Shown here: in pieces, positions 30,403 to 42,875 of the stretch | Numbering within the stretch: the first letter of the stretch is position 1 | Layout of the letters: each line of letters starts with the position of its first letter | DNA from: Hyaloperonospora brassicae | Taxonomy: Eukaryota > Oomycota > Peronosporomycetes > Peronosporales > Peronosporaceae | Reading direction: 5' to 3' | Assembly: GCA_947650285.1 (NCBI GenBank) | Contig: CANTFL010000323.1 | Location: 1 to 64,000, forward strand | Length of the DNA: 64,000 bases | Translations under genes and position numbers: made by a program | Notes under the pieces: generated by a model | Told to the model about the DNA's origin: nothing | Database searches by the model: none | Seen by the model: the letters and a program-made list of their open reading frames with translations, nothing else

Positions 30403-33265
30403 ATGGCCGCCGCCTCTCCCCACCGCACGCGCTTCGCCACGCGCCGCTACGCCCTCGCGCTCCTCGCGCTCCTCGTGCTGCTCTACACGTACCTCAACGT
30501 GCGCTTCTTCGCGTCGTCCTCCGCCGCCACGAACGCGACGAACCCCCCCCCCCGCCACGACCCACTCGCCCATCGACGCATACAAACATCAAATGAAACG
30601 CCGCCCAGCAGCCCCCAAAGACAGCGACATCGACAGCGCCGCCCCACGTCCTATACAGCACATTGTGTTCACGTCGACGTGTCGCCCACGCGACGCCGTT
30701 CAGGCCAAAGTGCTGTCGTTCACACTGCGCCGCGCGGGCTACAGCGGGAACCTCACGCAGCTGCTGTACAACTGTTCGGCCGCCGACGCCGCGCAACTCG
30801 GGCGCCAACAGGACGCGCGACACGACGTGCAGACGCTCACGTTCCCCGACGGACCGTCAGCTGCGCCCACTTCAACTTCGCCGCTCTTTGGCGCGCAACT
30901 GCTCACAACGACTCTACACGTCGCAGTACTGGCCAAGTGGGTACATTCCATCACAGCAGACGGAGCCGACCGAGCAGCAGACAGAGCAGCAGCAGATGAT
31001 GATCTCGTGATGGCTATTGACAGTGACGCGATCGTCACAAAGCTATTGGACGTGCAGACGCTCTGGACAGACACGACGGCGTCACGGCCTATGATTGCGG
31101 GACAAGACGCGGCGTGGTACTGGCCGCAGACGCTGCCGCTGTCGCGCGAGGATCTCGCGCGGGTGTTGCCGGCGGACTCTCCGGCGCTGCAGCTCAGTGA
31201 CTGGCGCGCGTACGCTGCAATTGCGCCGTTTGTCGCGTCTGTGCGCGTGTGGCGGCAGCTGCTGCCGACGGCAGTGGACGTGTGGGCCCAACTCGCGCAC
31301 GAGCAGCGGCACTTGGCAGTGCCACTTGCGGCGGCGCACACGCAGACAGCGATTAGCATTGCGAGTGTGCTCAGTGTCCACCACTACCCCTCGCGGTACC
31401 AGAACTGGGACTTTGCCGACGACGTGAAGCACAACCCGTGCAGCGAGCGCGCCACTGGTCGCGATCTGGCGCTGTCATCGTACCCCATCTCGATCCGCGC
31501 GCTCAACTTGACGCTCCCGCAGTGGATCGACGGCCGCGAGTGGAGTTTCTTTGCCGATCGGGTGCCAGTGGACTTTTTTGCGTGCGACGCGTATTTGCTG
31601 CGCCAGCCGCCGGCCCATATGTGGCACCTCGCGAGCCACACGAGTGGGTACGAGCACGTGCCGAACGTGCTTCGTCGGCGCCACATGATTAGTGTGTGTC
31701 TGGCAGTGGAGGCGTACAATAGCGCGTCGGAGAGCTACCGCGCGCACGTGTGCCCTACTGGCTACAATCACAACCGTCGCATGCCAATGGAGTTTCAAGA
31801 GGAAGCGTGGCGCACTGCTGTAGCGCTCGCGGATGGCTCGCCCCTGGAAACGGACCCACCCGTCTACTTTGGCGACTATAAGCAAAAGCAGAGCAGTGAC
31901 GTGGTGAACGAGAGCAACGTGAAGCCAGGGCAAGAAGAGAGCGACGAGCTGCACTTTGTCTTTACGACGTCTTGCGAGCCGCACCAGCACTGGCAGAGCG
32001 AGGCGCTTGCGCAGAGTTTTGCACGAGTTGGTCAGCGCGGGGCGCTCACTCGCATTGTGAGCGGTTGCTCGATTGACGAGGAGGAGGAGCTGCTTCGTCG
32101 TTCGTATCAGTCTTCGCCGCACCTGCGTATCCACGTGACGCGCGACTTCCGCTCACTCCCTGCTCCGATAGAAGCTTCCAACGAGACGGAGCAGCAATCG
32201 TCGACGCCTGATGATTATGTGCCGTACAACAAGCCGTTTGGACTTCGGGACTGGCTGGAGTCTGCCAATCCGCCCGTGCGCGAGGACCTTGTTGTGGTGC
32301 TGGACCCGGACTTTTTGTTCATCCGGCGATTTGCCGTGAACACTGGTGGTCGAGTGACGTCCGCGAAAGGTGTCAACTCGGGAGACTACGCGCGCGACGC
32401 GGAGGTCATTGAAGGCATGCGACAGTACAAGCGCTTTTTTGTGTACAGTGGCTCGCGCGAAAATGTGAGCGATACTGTGACGGATGGCGTCGCGGTGGCG
32501 CAGCGATGGTCGCAGTATCTGGGCACGACGGCCTTCAAGAATAGCAGCTCCATCTGCCCCGAATGCGCAAAGGTGTCGGAGGCCAACGCCTCTGAGTTTT
32601 TCGCTGTCGGTCCTCCGTACGCTCTCACACGCAAGGACCTGACCCAGCTGATTGACGACTACTGCAACATGACGGTGCTCATGCGTGAGCAAAGGAACCG
32701 CGAGTTCTGGATGAGCGAGATGCTGGGATACTTGCTTGCAGCAGCAAAGCACGGAGTAAAGCATACGACGTTTGACAATTTGGCGCTTGGCAACAAAGGG
32801 GACGACTACACTGGTTTTGTCAGTATGCTGAAGCGCAATCCGTGCGCGGACCCTGCGACTCCCATTATTCCAGGAGAAGCGCCGCCTCTGCTGCATATGC
32901 GCCAGTCGTACGAAGCCAGCGACGACCGTGGCCTCAAATGGCTATTTGACAAGCAGCTTCTGCCCCACAACTTGTTTGCGTGCGACTCGTGGCTGCTGGC
33001 GTCACCGCCTGCGAGCGTCTGGTCGCTAGCCAAGCAAAGTGGCGACGACCAGCAGCATTTACTGGAGGCTTATGGTGTGTGCACGAGTATCAAGGTCCTT
33101 AACCAGGCGCTGGTCGACCACAAGACCAAGATGTGCCCGAACGGATTCAACGAGAACCGACGTTTGCGACTCGTAAAGGGCGTTCGCCAGGATTTGCTTA
33201 CGGTGGGCAGCGTGCACACGCCATGGCAGGAGGCCGCCGAGGAGAACGCACCTGAAGGAGTTTAA
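30403..33265 (+). CDS. Two-module type II membrane glycosyltransferase-like protein (peptidyl-Ser/Hyp glycosyltransferase type), one frameshift
   Basis: ATG 30403 opens a basic N-terminus and a Leu-rich membrane anchor (about residues 14-28), then runs into a run of 11 C at 30543-30553. Beyond it the protein continues in the +1 frame (open from the C run; ATG 30593 is internal) for about 900 residues to 33265. Two similar modules follow: His-Ile-Val-Phe-Thr-Ser-Thr-Cys with Asp-Ser-Asp (residues 143-145 counted from 30593), and His-Phe-Val-Phe-Thr-Thr-Ser-Cys with Asp-Pro-Asp (571-573). Each module ends in a Cys-Pro-x-Gly-(Tyr/Phe)-Asn-x-Asn-Arg-Arg segment. This layout fits the family of plant/algal peptidyl-serine galactosyl- and hydroxyproline arabinosyltransferases of the Golgi, by recall. 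Gene or error: the C run may be a sequencing slip. Confidence 0.75.
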
Positions 33266-34080
33266 GCTGAAAGCGCAGTGTTGGCGCATGGCGAACTGCA
33301 AACGATTATGTGTGACACGTGGATACCAGTCCCTGAAGATCGTACAACTTGTGTTACCTCTGCCAACAAGTGCAAGAATGGAGGGGTATATAGAAGCACA
33401 TTGACGCGCCGCACGAAGACAATCTCCGGTGCAAGTAAAAGCATCGATGGGGGCAAGCATAATCCGGACCACTGTTATGGGAACATGTGACCCAGGGTAT
33501 CGTATAACATGAGCGAAACGTGACGGAAATAGAATGGAAAATTGGTCTCGGTCGGCAAGTGTAGGGTCTTGCTATCACTTTTTATGCACACTGCTGATGG
33601 AGAGACAGAGAGATACACACTCGGATTGGCGCAGCTCGTGCCAGACCGCCAGACCTCTGAGATTATTTCTGCCGTTTGATCGAAAAACAAATTACCAATA
33701 ACCGAATAGGTCGAAAATATTAATGCATCGTGATTGATTAGAGATTAGGAATATTAATATATACTGAGCCAAAGAGGCTGAAAACAACTTCACCGCATCT
33801 ATTTAGATACCTTCTACTGGCCCTTTTGGCACGTACGATGGAGATTGTCTCATACACCTTACAGTGATATCGTTGCGATGACCCAAGGGTCTACTCATTG
33901 ATCAATATAACGATTAAATCGATCCACCAATCGCTGCTAGACGCGCGCAATAGGTGGATAGTAGACGTCAGCATACATGGTTTGGTACTTTTAGAGCAAG
34001 ACAAGAAGTAAGAGACCTATAGGGCTTTATATATTTGTACAGTTTTACGTTTTCCCTCTACTAAACTATGTCATTTGGTG
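33266..34080. other. Intergenic region downstream of the glycosyltransferase-like gene
   Basis: AT-richer sequence with only short frames. No recognised gene. The last part may belong to the relic LTR at 34090-34200. Confidence 0.4.
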
Positions 34081-34089
34081 CCTTGTCTT

Positions 34090-34200
34090 TCTATGAGCAC
34101 GTACGGTGTACGCAAGTTAACGAGGGCACTGGTTCTCACTGCATTCAGTGAGAACTTACTACGCACTGCTGCCAGTTCGTAGTTCCAGTGCCCCATTACA
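34090..34200 (-). repeat. Relic LTR start related to Gypsy-1, with a nested three-stem fold
   Basis: On the minus strand from 34200 it reads TGTAATGGGGCAC, against TGTAACGGGGCAC at the Gypsy-1 LTR start. Like that LTR it then folds: a closing stem GGGCACTGG/CCAGTGCCC (34124-34132 with 34185-34193) encloses hairpins at 34132-34155 (10-bp arms) and 34158-34183 (6-bp arms). CGTACAC occurs after the fold in both. The distal end cannot be placed; it may extend to about 33800. Confidence 0.5.
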
Positions 34201-37200
34201 CGGGGTGTATTATTGATCTCATCAGTCAATGCATCCTTCCAACCGTCGAGGGCCTCATTACATAGGTATTAGTCACCTTTTTTCCAATTTCCATCAGCCA
34301 ATGTTCCACTTTCCATGTAGTTTGACCTGAATCGGAAAGTATAAATGCGACAGACCGATCGAGGCTCTTAAAAAGCGGTACCTGGTCCTAGATCGAGGTC
34401 GTTTTACTTAAACTTTTATCGATGTGTACGAAAAACGAGTTTTAATTCCCAGCTATTGGTTGTCACGCATCCGAATAATGTATTTATTTAAGACGGACAA
34501 GGAGTAAGGACGTCGTTGTCCACAATGCATTTTCTCGCCCGCCACCTATATTGAGGTCAATAGTACAAGCACCACCCTATGTATACTGATTTTATCAAAC
34601 ATGCCATAAGTCATCATGTCGCCTCGCCCGTCTTCCCCTTCCAACCGTCTGACTTCACCGGTACCGTCGGATGTTCCGATGTTATAACTCTTTAAACATC
34701 GCGGCACGTCACTTAAATCGCCAGTTCATCAAGCTGACTCGATATCGTGAATCGACTGACGATATCAAACGCTCGAATGCTGATGCACCCTTCCGCCTCC
34801 TGTCGAAATGTCAGAGCATCTAGATCGCTTTGGTTTGTAATTCACCCACATCATCTGCCGCGATGGTTCGTCCTCGAATGTATTTCGACTCAGGTAACGA
34901 TCTCTTCTACTTAAGCTTCGGCAGTGCATGTGGACGACGTGTAATACACCTTTGCCACTATATATGCCTTGGTGATTCGATCGATCGCCTTCATCCTAAT
35001 TAAATTAAATATACTATCTTCAGCTGTATTGAGCAGCTGACTTAAAAAGAGATCGCTGAGAATAATCATATCTCTTCCGTACATATAGGCTTCTTTTTAC
35101 GTATCCCTTTTCCAGCGACAGCATGCCATATTAAACGATCCGTTCATCTTAGAAGCACCTCCTAGCACGAATAATGGCAAAAAAATGCTTATTTAATCTT
35201 GGAACTAAAAAGATTCCCCCGTCATAGTATACTCAAGTTAATGTGGCACGCATATAATCCACGTCTTAAACCATCTTTGTTATACCACTTTACGACCGTG
35301 ACCAACCCCGCCCTGTTTCGGAAGCCGCGGAGAGGGTTCTGCCGTGGGCGTGCTGCGCTTGTGGCCACCAGTTGCGGGCGTATTGCGCTTGCAGCCATCA
35401 GTTGCAGGCGCAGAGGATGTTATGAGGACATAAACGCGTCGTCGTATCATCGGTCGCGGCCGTAACCACAGTCAGTCGGTACTTGTGTTGTTGATATTAA
35501 TATAATTGCTTATTTACTGTTGTTTCAGTTGCTATTATTGATGTTGCTGCTGCTTTTGTTGTTGCTGTAGGTGATGCGGTTGCTATAAATGTTACACTAC
35601 TTGTGGGATCTCAATTCCCTTCCTGCTTATCAAATTGAATACTGATAAGACCTTAATCATAACAGTAGACCAAAATGACTCTATTCTTTCTGTGTAGCTC
35701 TCATTGATGACTATAATGCCTGTAGACTTCTTCGTCTGTAGGCATATTTCAGGAAGGAAATGTGCGATGGTGCCTTAAGCGTATTCGTCAAAGTTTTTGT
35801 CAGTTAGTTGAACGACAACGTGGATATAACTCTTTTTGTCCTGATTAACTTAAGTAAACTAGGACGTGGGGCCTTTTTCTATTTTCTAAGTATCTGGGAC
35901 ATTTTAAATTTCGTGATTAAACGGGGCGTTTTTTATTTTCCCACGAATAATAGATGTATTTGTCTGAAAATCGGCATCAGTCCTTGTACATTAGTCGTCA
36001 ATGGAAGTTGCTGTGCGCAGAACAGTCATATCGAGATGGTGATTTTGATCATCTCTATCGCGAGACTACCGCCATTTCTGATCAATTAAACGAATTGCAT
36101 CTGCAGGATTAACAAAAGCCCCGGAAGATCCATGACCAAGATCTAGCCGTTCTGGGTAAGATAGCAGCAATAGCGAAAGAAATGAGCGCTAGTCTATATA
36201 CCCAAGTCGAAGCACGCTAGGTTGACTAAAACTTCCTTCTCACCGAATTGTCCAAATTTGGACAAGAACGTTCACGTCAACCTGCTGATAAATTGGTAAG
36301 TTAAAGAAGATTTAGACCAGGCGCAAGTCGATGTCGCAGGAGGTTTATCTGCGACCAGTATTCACATCGAATGAATGGATCAATTGACTCTGTGGTGGAG
36401 AGTCGATCCCAAGATTCTTGTGATCCCGACTCTTCACTAGACCCCAGACAGTCGACTACTTGATCACGATCTCGTCGCCGACCGCGATTGCGTACGGCGT
36501 AAATACTCCTTCTCCACACCAGTCACCCTATAATCTCAGAACGGAATTTCGATTACACCGACTATCCCCACTAGTCCAACTGACGTAATGAGACTGTTAT
36601 GGTCGTATCTACCACTCGTTTGCCACACCAGAGTTAGCCGGAGCGCGATCAGTCCTTCTGTCACGAAATTACTAGACCCACTTCCCCAAAACTTCTCGTA
36701 AGAATTCGTTAACAATTTAAAAAAATAACGATGCTCTTCGCTGGCAGCTGCAAGTGAGCAACTAAATTGACAATCAGCTGCGTGTCAGCAAACAAGAAAG
36801 AAATTAGGCGATGTTAATTTTTTTGGCTACTTCAGGACATCATCGCCAGCGCTGAAAAGTTGTTCGAAACCTCCATATTGCCGATATAAATTACATCGGG
36901 GAATACAACTACATTCATATCGCGCTCTCCCCATGACAACTAGAATTCAAGATCGTCTGTTTGCATGTCATGATCGCATTCACCGTCCTAAACATTCTAA
37001 ATGCAACGTCTAGAATCGAAGTCGCGATCTCGAAGTCCTTGATGAAGCCGACCTAGGTCCCGAATTTTAAACCAGAGCCCACAGGCTCACTAACCACGAC
37101 CTCAGACTTTCAGACACCAACAGCATGTATGTACACGCATGTCTTATCGATTTTCTTCGACTCACCCCACGTCTCCGGACGCGGGATCGGGTGATTAAGG

Positions 37201-37690
37201 ATCACCGGGATCGTGATGCAGTTTAAGGAGCTTACGCGTTCTGCATTTTTCAGGTTCAGCTTGACCACTCGCCGCAGCGTTATTTCAGTCGGCCGTCGTA
37301 ATCGAATCAAACGTTTCGTAAGTGCCTTTGTTGGCAATGCCAATACATTGTCATTCTTTAGTGTTCAAGATTCACCAAGCTCGCCATCGCCGAATTAGAC
37401 AGCGCCTCGTTGTATATCCTATTCGCCGTCAACAACGTCATCCGATCCCGTAGTGAAGCTAAACGACGACATTATAGCTGATGTGGGGTAGAGAAATTAA
37501 CCCCTTTAATCCCAGAGTGGGGTAAAGCGAACCGGTGGTGACCGATTCGATCACCGAGAAAGACGCGACGAACACAGCATCTTCAGCAGAGACAGAAAAC
37601 CTTGTCGCAAAGGACGGAAAGGGTGATACGAGCAAGATTATAGCCACCATATCACCCTCGCTTCGGCGAATACGGACGATTTACGGGATG
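34201..37690. other. Long region without a recognised gene
   Basis: AT-rich, mostly short frames (longest 35808-36089, plus, 93 codons, no motif). It contains a duplicated 30-bp unit at 35347-35406. The right part may include the unrecognised 5' end of Gypsy-3. Confidence 0.4.
35347..35406. repeat. 30-bp direct repeat, two copies
   Basis: Copies at 35347-35376 and 35377-35406, both of the form GGCGT.(C/T)TGCGCTTG..GCCA.CAGTTGC, followed by a partial third start. Confidence 0.75.
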
Positions 37691-37719
37691 TCTCTGAAGA
37701 ACTGAGACAACACGCTGAT

Positions 37720-38300
37720 CAGTACGAGTCACAGGATGAAGAAAGCGACTATGACCACTCGAACGACTACGAACCGAACCATGACACCGATTACATGGAG
37801 ATGGGCAGAGGAATGAACAGGGTGATGTTGACGATAGAACGCGGCAAGCGGGTACGATCTGGTCCTAACACTATGGGTCGGGAGGGCGTACCAGCTGAGC
37901 ATGAGGCACGAAATGATCAACGTGACCAAGTCAACTAGCGTCATCGGCAAGACTACTTGTGAGAACGCCGACCATGGGGTACCTGTGGTGCGTGTGGTGC
38001 AGCAGGAAACGACGCTCAATTTTGCAGACGCCGGTGCAAATTCTGCAAATAAGTGCATGACGTCGGCAGGTGTGAACTGTTCACGGAGTTTGAAAAGCTG
38101 ATTAAGTCCGTCAAGTCATCGATTGATCGAATAACTGTACCCGAAAAACTACAACATATTTATTCACCAGGCCAATCAACTAGGAGGCTCGCTGACTTCG
38201 ACCGGGTCGGGACACAACAGGATGCCACAGTCAAAAGAACCAGCAGTCCACGCGAACTGCGTGTTCGCTTTTGTTGGAGACACAAAAAGGCCCCGCGATG
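37720..38300 (+). pseudogene. Gypsy-3 gag with Cys-rich finger region
   Basis: An acidic Asp/Tyr/Asn-rich stretch (37735-37800) is followed by Cys-Gly-Ala-Cys-Gly-Ala-Ala-Gly-Asn-Asp-Ala-Gln-Phe-Cys-Arg-Arg-Arg-Cys-Lys-Phe-Cys, a stop, then Val-His-Asp-Val-Gly-Arg-Cys-Glu and a Lys/Glu-rich tail (about 37985-38160). This extended Cys/His array is typical of gag proteins of one oomycete Gypsy group, by recall. Several stops and frame changes. Confidence 0.55.
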
Positions 38301-38517
38301 AAGTGTGGGGAAGCGTAAATCGATTGCAAGATCAACCGGAGTCGTAAACTATCGATGAAAAAATCGATGGTGAAAAAGCGATGACTCGGATGAACGCATC
38401 GCCCAACTCTCGGCGACAGATGGAATCGGAGAAGCCACTTAAGTTGTTACAAGGGGAGCGACTAGGATGGTAATCGTCCAAGATGTTTTATCGGAGAGTA
38501 AGAATGAGATATTTTGA

Positions 38518-41500
38518 ATGGGAGCAGTAAATGATCAACGGACTGCGACACTTCTTGAAACCGAAGCTAACATCTCGACGATCAGTGAGTCTTTCGCACG
38601 AAAATTTACGCTCAAGGGTCACATGAGCACGGACAAACAGATTGATGTCCAAGGAATCGGAAGCTTGAAGGTCGTCACCACGTCACGAACAACATCGAAG
38701 GTCACTCTTGGATGGGAAGTAGTTCACAAATTTGAAGTGTGAATTATGCCGCATCATGCAGGGGTAGACCTCATCCTCGAGACGGATTCATGATACCAGC
38801 CGGTATCCGACTGGACTTGTTCAACACGACATCCAAACAGCCGAATAATATAGACATATCTCCATTAAGGTCAGCGAGAGATGTCAACGACACCTCATAC
38901 GGGGACGAGGTCGCTGGAGGACCAGCTAGCTCATTGGATGTCGAGAGCCGGTTGTATGAATAATTCCGGCTGTAGCGGAATCAAGACAACAAGTCGACAA
39001 ATGAGCTATGGATCCGTCGCCTACCTACAATCGTGCCGACGGCGATATACAATAAGAAAAAGATGGGTACGAGAGCACGGCTGACGAGCGTCTCGACGAG
39101 AAGCGCTTCGTGTCCAGCGCACCATCCAGTCGTGCTATGGTAACCACACGGAATTATACCGCCTAATGACGGCTACGTAAGACTGAACGCGACGAAGTAT
39201 CACGACTGACAGGTGTTAGCATATGAGAACGTGATGGAAAGACGGTTGTTTAAGAGAGAGCATCAGCAGTATGCGGAATGGCTGAGTCAACAACCACCTG
39301 ATGTCGAGCGGCGAGCCTATACACAACCTACAGGAATTTTACGACGGGGTGATCACGTCCGCCATGACAGAGCGACTACGTCTGACGAAGAAGTCGACAC
39401 AACCATAGAGCGCTGCGATAATGAATATGCCCAGACCGAGACAGATCGTGCACACGATATGAGGAACATCACGGGACTGACAAAAAAAAACGACCGCCAG
39501 ACGAAGCCTATGCAACTCTACTCCCGCTCGAAAGTTGTGCTCAGTCACGTGCATGGGAAGTAAAAGCAGTAGTATCGACCTTTTCTATTCAGCTCAATCC
39601 GACGAGTCGAGCGCTGCAGACGGTCAAGTTGACACCGAGCCAGTTCCTGCCAGCCGAATCGACGACCCACGATACGATACGACGACAGGCGGGTACGGGT
39701 CACAGTTTGATGACCTAGAACGCCGATTCCTGTGTGCGTTAGAGGCGGTAAGTGCGACGAATATGGGTGATACATCGACACCTTCTCCGATTGAAACACC
39801 ACATTTTATTCATATCGCGAGCAACATCAGCCTGGTATATTATGCTCAAGAACTTGCGTTCTTACCGGATCTCACGGAATTAGCGCCAAACAAGCAAAGC
39901 TACACCGGATATAATGCTGTGTGCATGGATCACACGAAAGCCCGACACGAAAAGTTGATTGGTGTGATGCAAAAACACGAAGGGATCAGGATCTCCAGTG
40001 TTAACGCGTTACCACCTCCAGCATACGGGGCGGTTTGCGATACCGACGTTTAAGGTCATGGTCCCATCAAGCAACGGGCCAGAAGGGTTCCATTATGCTA
40101 TCTATTAAAGCTTTACGAGCTGTTGAAGCGATTATAAAGGAAAAAATTGATCTCGTTATCCCGGAGTCCATGGGCATCGCCCATGGTAATCGTCCCAGAG
40201 AAAAATGGGACATCCGGTAATGCGTCGATTATAAACTCGCCAACGCAGTCACGGTCAGTGTGGAGTACGCAATGCCCCTAGTCGACGAGCTGTTATTCGA
40301 GTTAGTTATCTACAAGTGCTTTTGCTCACTCGATGCGGACAGTGGATATTGGGCGGTAATGATGACGGAACGAGCGCGGCATGTGTATGTGCCCTAGAGC
40401 ATTTTGAGTGGTGGCGTATGCCGTTTGGACTTAAGAACGCTCCCATGATCTATCAACAACTCGTCGACAACTCGTTGGTGGGGAATGTTCACCCGAAAGG
40501 TGGTTGGTAAAACTTCGCCACCAAAATTAAAGTTTCCGAAGATGAATCAGCGAGTAAGCGTGCAACCGAAACCACAGAGATCAACGAGTTAGGCTCGGGT
40601 GGATCAGCGTTGACAAATCTCGAAGATGATTATCGAGCACTCGACGAGTCGGATCCGTTGCGACGTCTGGTCAATGATCTGGCGAGCAACATTTTTGCCA
40701 CAGGCGAACTTGATGACTCAACTGCTGTCTCCGTGTTCTGTCGACGATCGTTTGTAGACGATATATGTTTTGGAGGCAAAAATTTCGACGAATGTTTAGC
40801 GACGCTCGAACGGTTGCTGGTACGCTCCACAAAGTGTAGAATTAGCATCATCTTTACAAAGAGCATCTTCGTACAGCCCTAAGTGAATAACCAATCGGTA
40901 AAGTGACAGCACAGGGCATTGCGGTCGACCCGACCAAACCAGTGTAACTCACTGAGTAGCCATTTCAGCGCCTAAAAGGGTATGAAAGCGTTTCTCGGTG
41001 CGATTAACTATTACAGCCAGTTCATCCAAACATCGCTGCGTACGGAGAACAACTTTGTCAACTCAATGACGACGATTTCTTGTCAAGAGCAAACCTGATC
41101 GGCCCGCGCGCGTCTTTTGCTATGTTGCAACAGCAAATCGTCAAGGCTCCAGTCCTGCGTCACTTTCTTTTCACAGCCGAACTTCATGTGATGCTTTTGC
41201 TAATGATTGGGCGTTGAGAAGTACATTGATGCAAATGCAGGACGGATTATTGCACCCGGTATGGTTTTTGGTCGAGTGTTGAAGGAAGGCGAGCTCAATT
41301 ACCACCCTGCGGAAGCGCGAAGTCCTAGATTTGCTTCAGTTGCTGAAGATTACGCCTGCTCTACTCGCAGGAAATGGCATCTACGTATACACTCAATTAT
41401 CGACGATGAAATGGCTCTTCACGTCCAACTCATTGTACGGAATATCCGTCAGCTCCACTGTATTACTCTTCCCGTATCATCTGAAGATAAAGGGATTGAG

Positions 41501-42850
41501 CGAACGCGATGTGGATTTCGCTCAGTTGTTACAAGCTTCCATCACACCATCGATTAGACTAGACGAGTCGTTAAGGCACATTGCTCCACCTGTTAACCCC
41601 TCAGCGAGTGTTCGGCTATATCCTGATCTTCTATATGCGCGCGTGCCTACAACATTTTTCGGCTTTGTACTTTCGTTAGATACCTCCGCGAAGACAGCGA
41701 AGCACGGGGGTTTTGGAAGTTGCTCGTAGATACTGTGGAAATTGCCCGAATGGACCATTGTGATTGCTGCGAGTGCCTACCTGTCGGCAACGACAGTTTA
41801 TCTAGCAGAGTACACAGGGATGCATTACGGAACACAAGCGTCCTTAGACAACAAAGTGCCCTTTTTATGACCGTGGGTGACTCCAGGCCCGCAATCCATC
41901 AATCAATGGGGGCGATCGCATGCAAGAAAGATTCGTTACAGGTGATGTTAGAGCGTCACAACGAGTTAGCCGCCCAGTTATACTCGGTCCGGTATTTGCA
42001 CGTTACACGGTGCTACAACGCAGCAGCAAATACGCTGGCCACCGAAGCGTTGGAAACTCAATCGGGACAAGTGGTGGAAGACCCAGGACGATTGAGCGAG
42101 CTGCAGCATCTTACCAGATACGAGACAGGTTACTTGTTGATACTCCCTCGTTGAAAGAAAAGAAGGAGCCGCCAATGATGACAGCAAATACGCGGACCAT
42201 TACCGGACGAGCCCGATATGATGATCAACCGACCCGAGAACAACTGGACACACCAAGCTGCGCGAGAACACACCGGGACAAGGACGATCAAGCGCTAGAG
42301 TTCTTCGAGAAAACAGACATGCTGGACGAACTCATAAGGACCACTTGAAGATCCGAGACTCGACGAGTACCAAAACAATCGGCATTAGCGCCTAGGCGCC
42401 GAGAACCGCGAAATATTCAAGACATCGATCCGTTAGTCGTACAGGCCGAACGCAGAGAAAGGATCTCAAAGCTCAAGATGAGAAAGCGAAGTGGGAAACA
42501 CTCGTGATGTTCTTTGGATGCAAATTTTGCAAGCTGACTCATGGACAAGTTACCTACGCATCTACCTCGTGGATCGCTTCGTAATAAGCAAGGACGGTAT
42601 ACGATACTACCTAGTACGACGTCGTGAGGTGATGGAATTGATTGACGAAGACCTCAAGTTACGATTGATTGTTCCAACGACTCTGATCGATACGACTATG
42701 CTAAACTGTTATGACTCTGTGGGTGGCGGACACCAAGGGATCGTAACGACATTTCACCGAAACAAGTCCGACTTTTACTCGACCGTGCTCTACGCTGATA
42801 TGGCGAAACAAAAACATGCATGTGAAGATTTCAGTGCTAGTAAGAGCCAA
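38518..42850 (+). pseudogene. Gypsy-3 pol, 5' part
   Basis: Protease-like 38518-38742, with Leu-Leu-Glu-Thr-Glu-Ala where Leu-(Leu/Val)-Asp-(Ser/Thr)-Gly-Ala is normal, so the catalytic Asp is gone. RT pieces: about 40316-40510 (Cys-Phe-Cys-Ser-Leu-Asp-Ala-Asp-Ser-Gly-Tyr-Trp, then Trp-Trp-Arg-Met-Pro-Phe-Gly-Leu-Lys-Asn-Ala) and 40610-40882 (Arg-Ser-Phe-Val-Asp-Asp-Ile-Cys-Phe-Gly). Phe-Leu-Gly-Ala-Ile-Asn-Tyr-Tyr near 40990 is the post-RT block. An RNase H-like remnant is at 41720-42154 and the integrase finger at 42491-42850 (Gly-Gly-His-Gln-Gly ... Cys-Glu-Asp). Multiple frame changes; no single domain is complete. Confidence 0.65.
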
Positions 42851-42875
42851 TGCTCAGCTTGGGCATAGACAAGTC

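Noticed and set aside
30366..30596. Plus-strand Pro/Arg-rich frame starting at ATG 30366
   Set aside because: Wrong frame for the membrane anchor and the enzyme; a shadow of the real start at 30403.
42816..42868. ATG at 42816 as start of a Gypsy-2 protein
   Set aside because: It lies in Gypsy-3 sequence; the Gypsy-2 frame enters from its own truncated 5' side.
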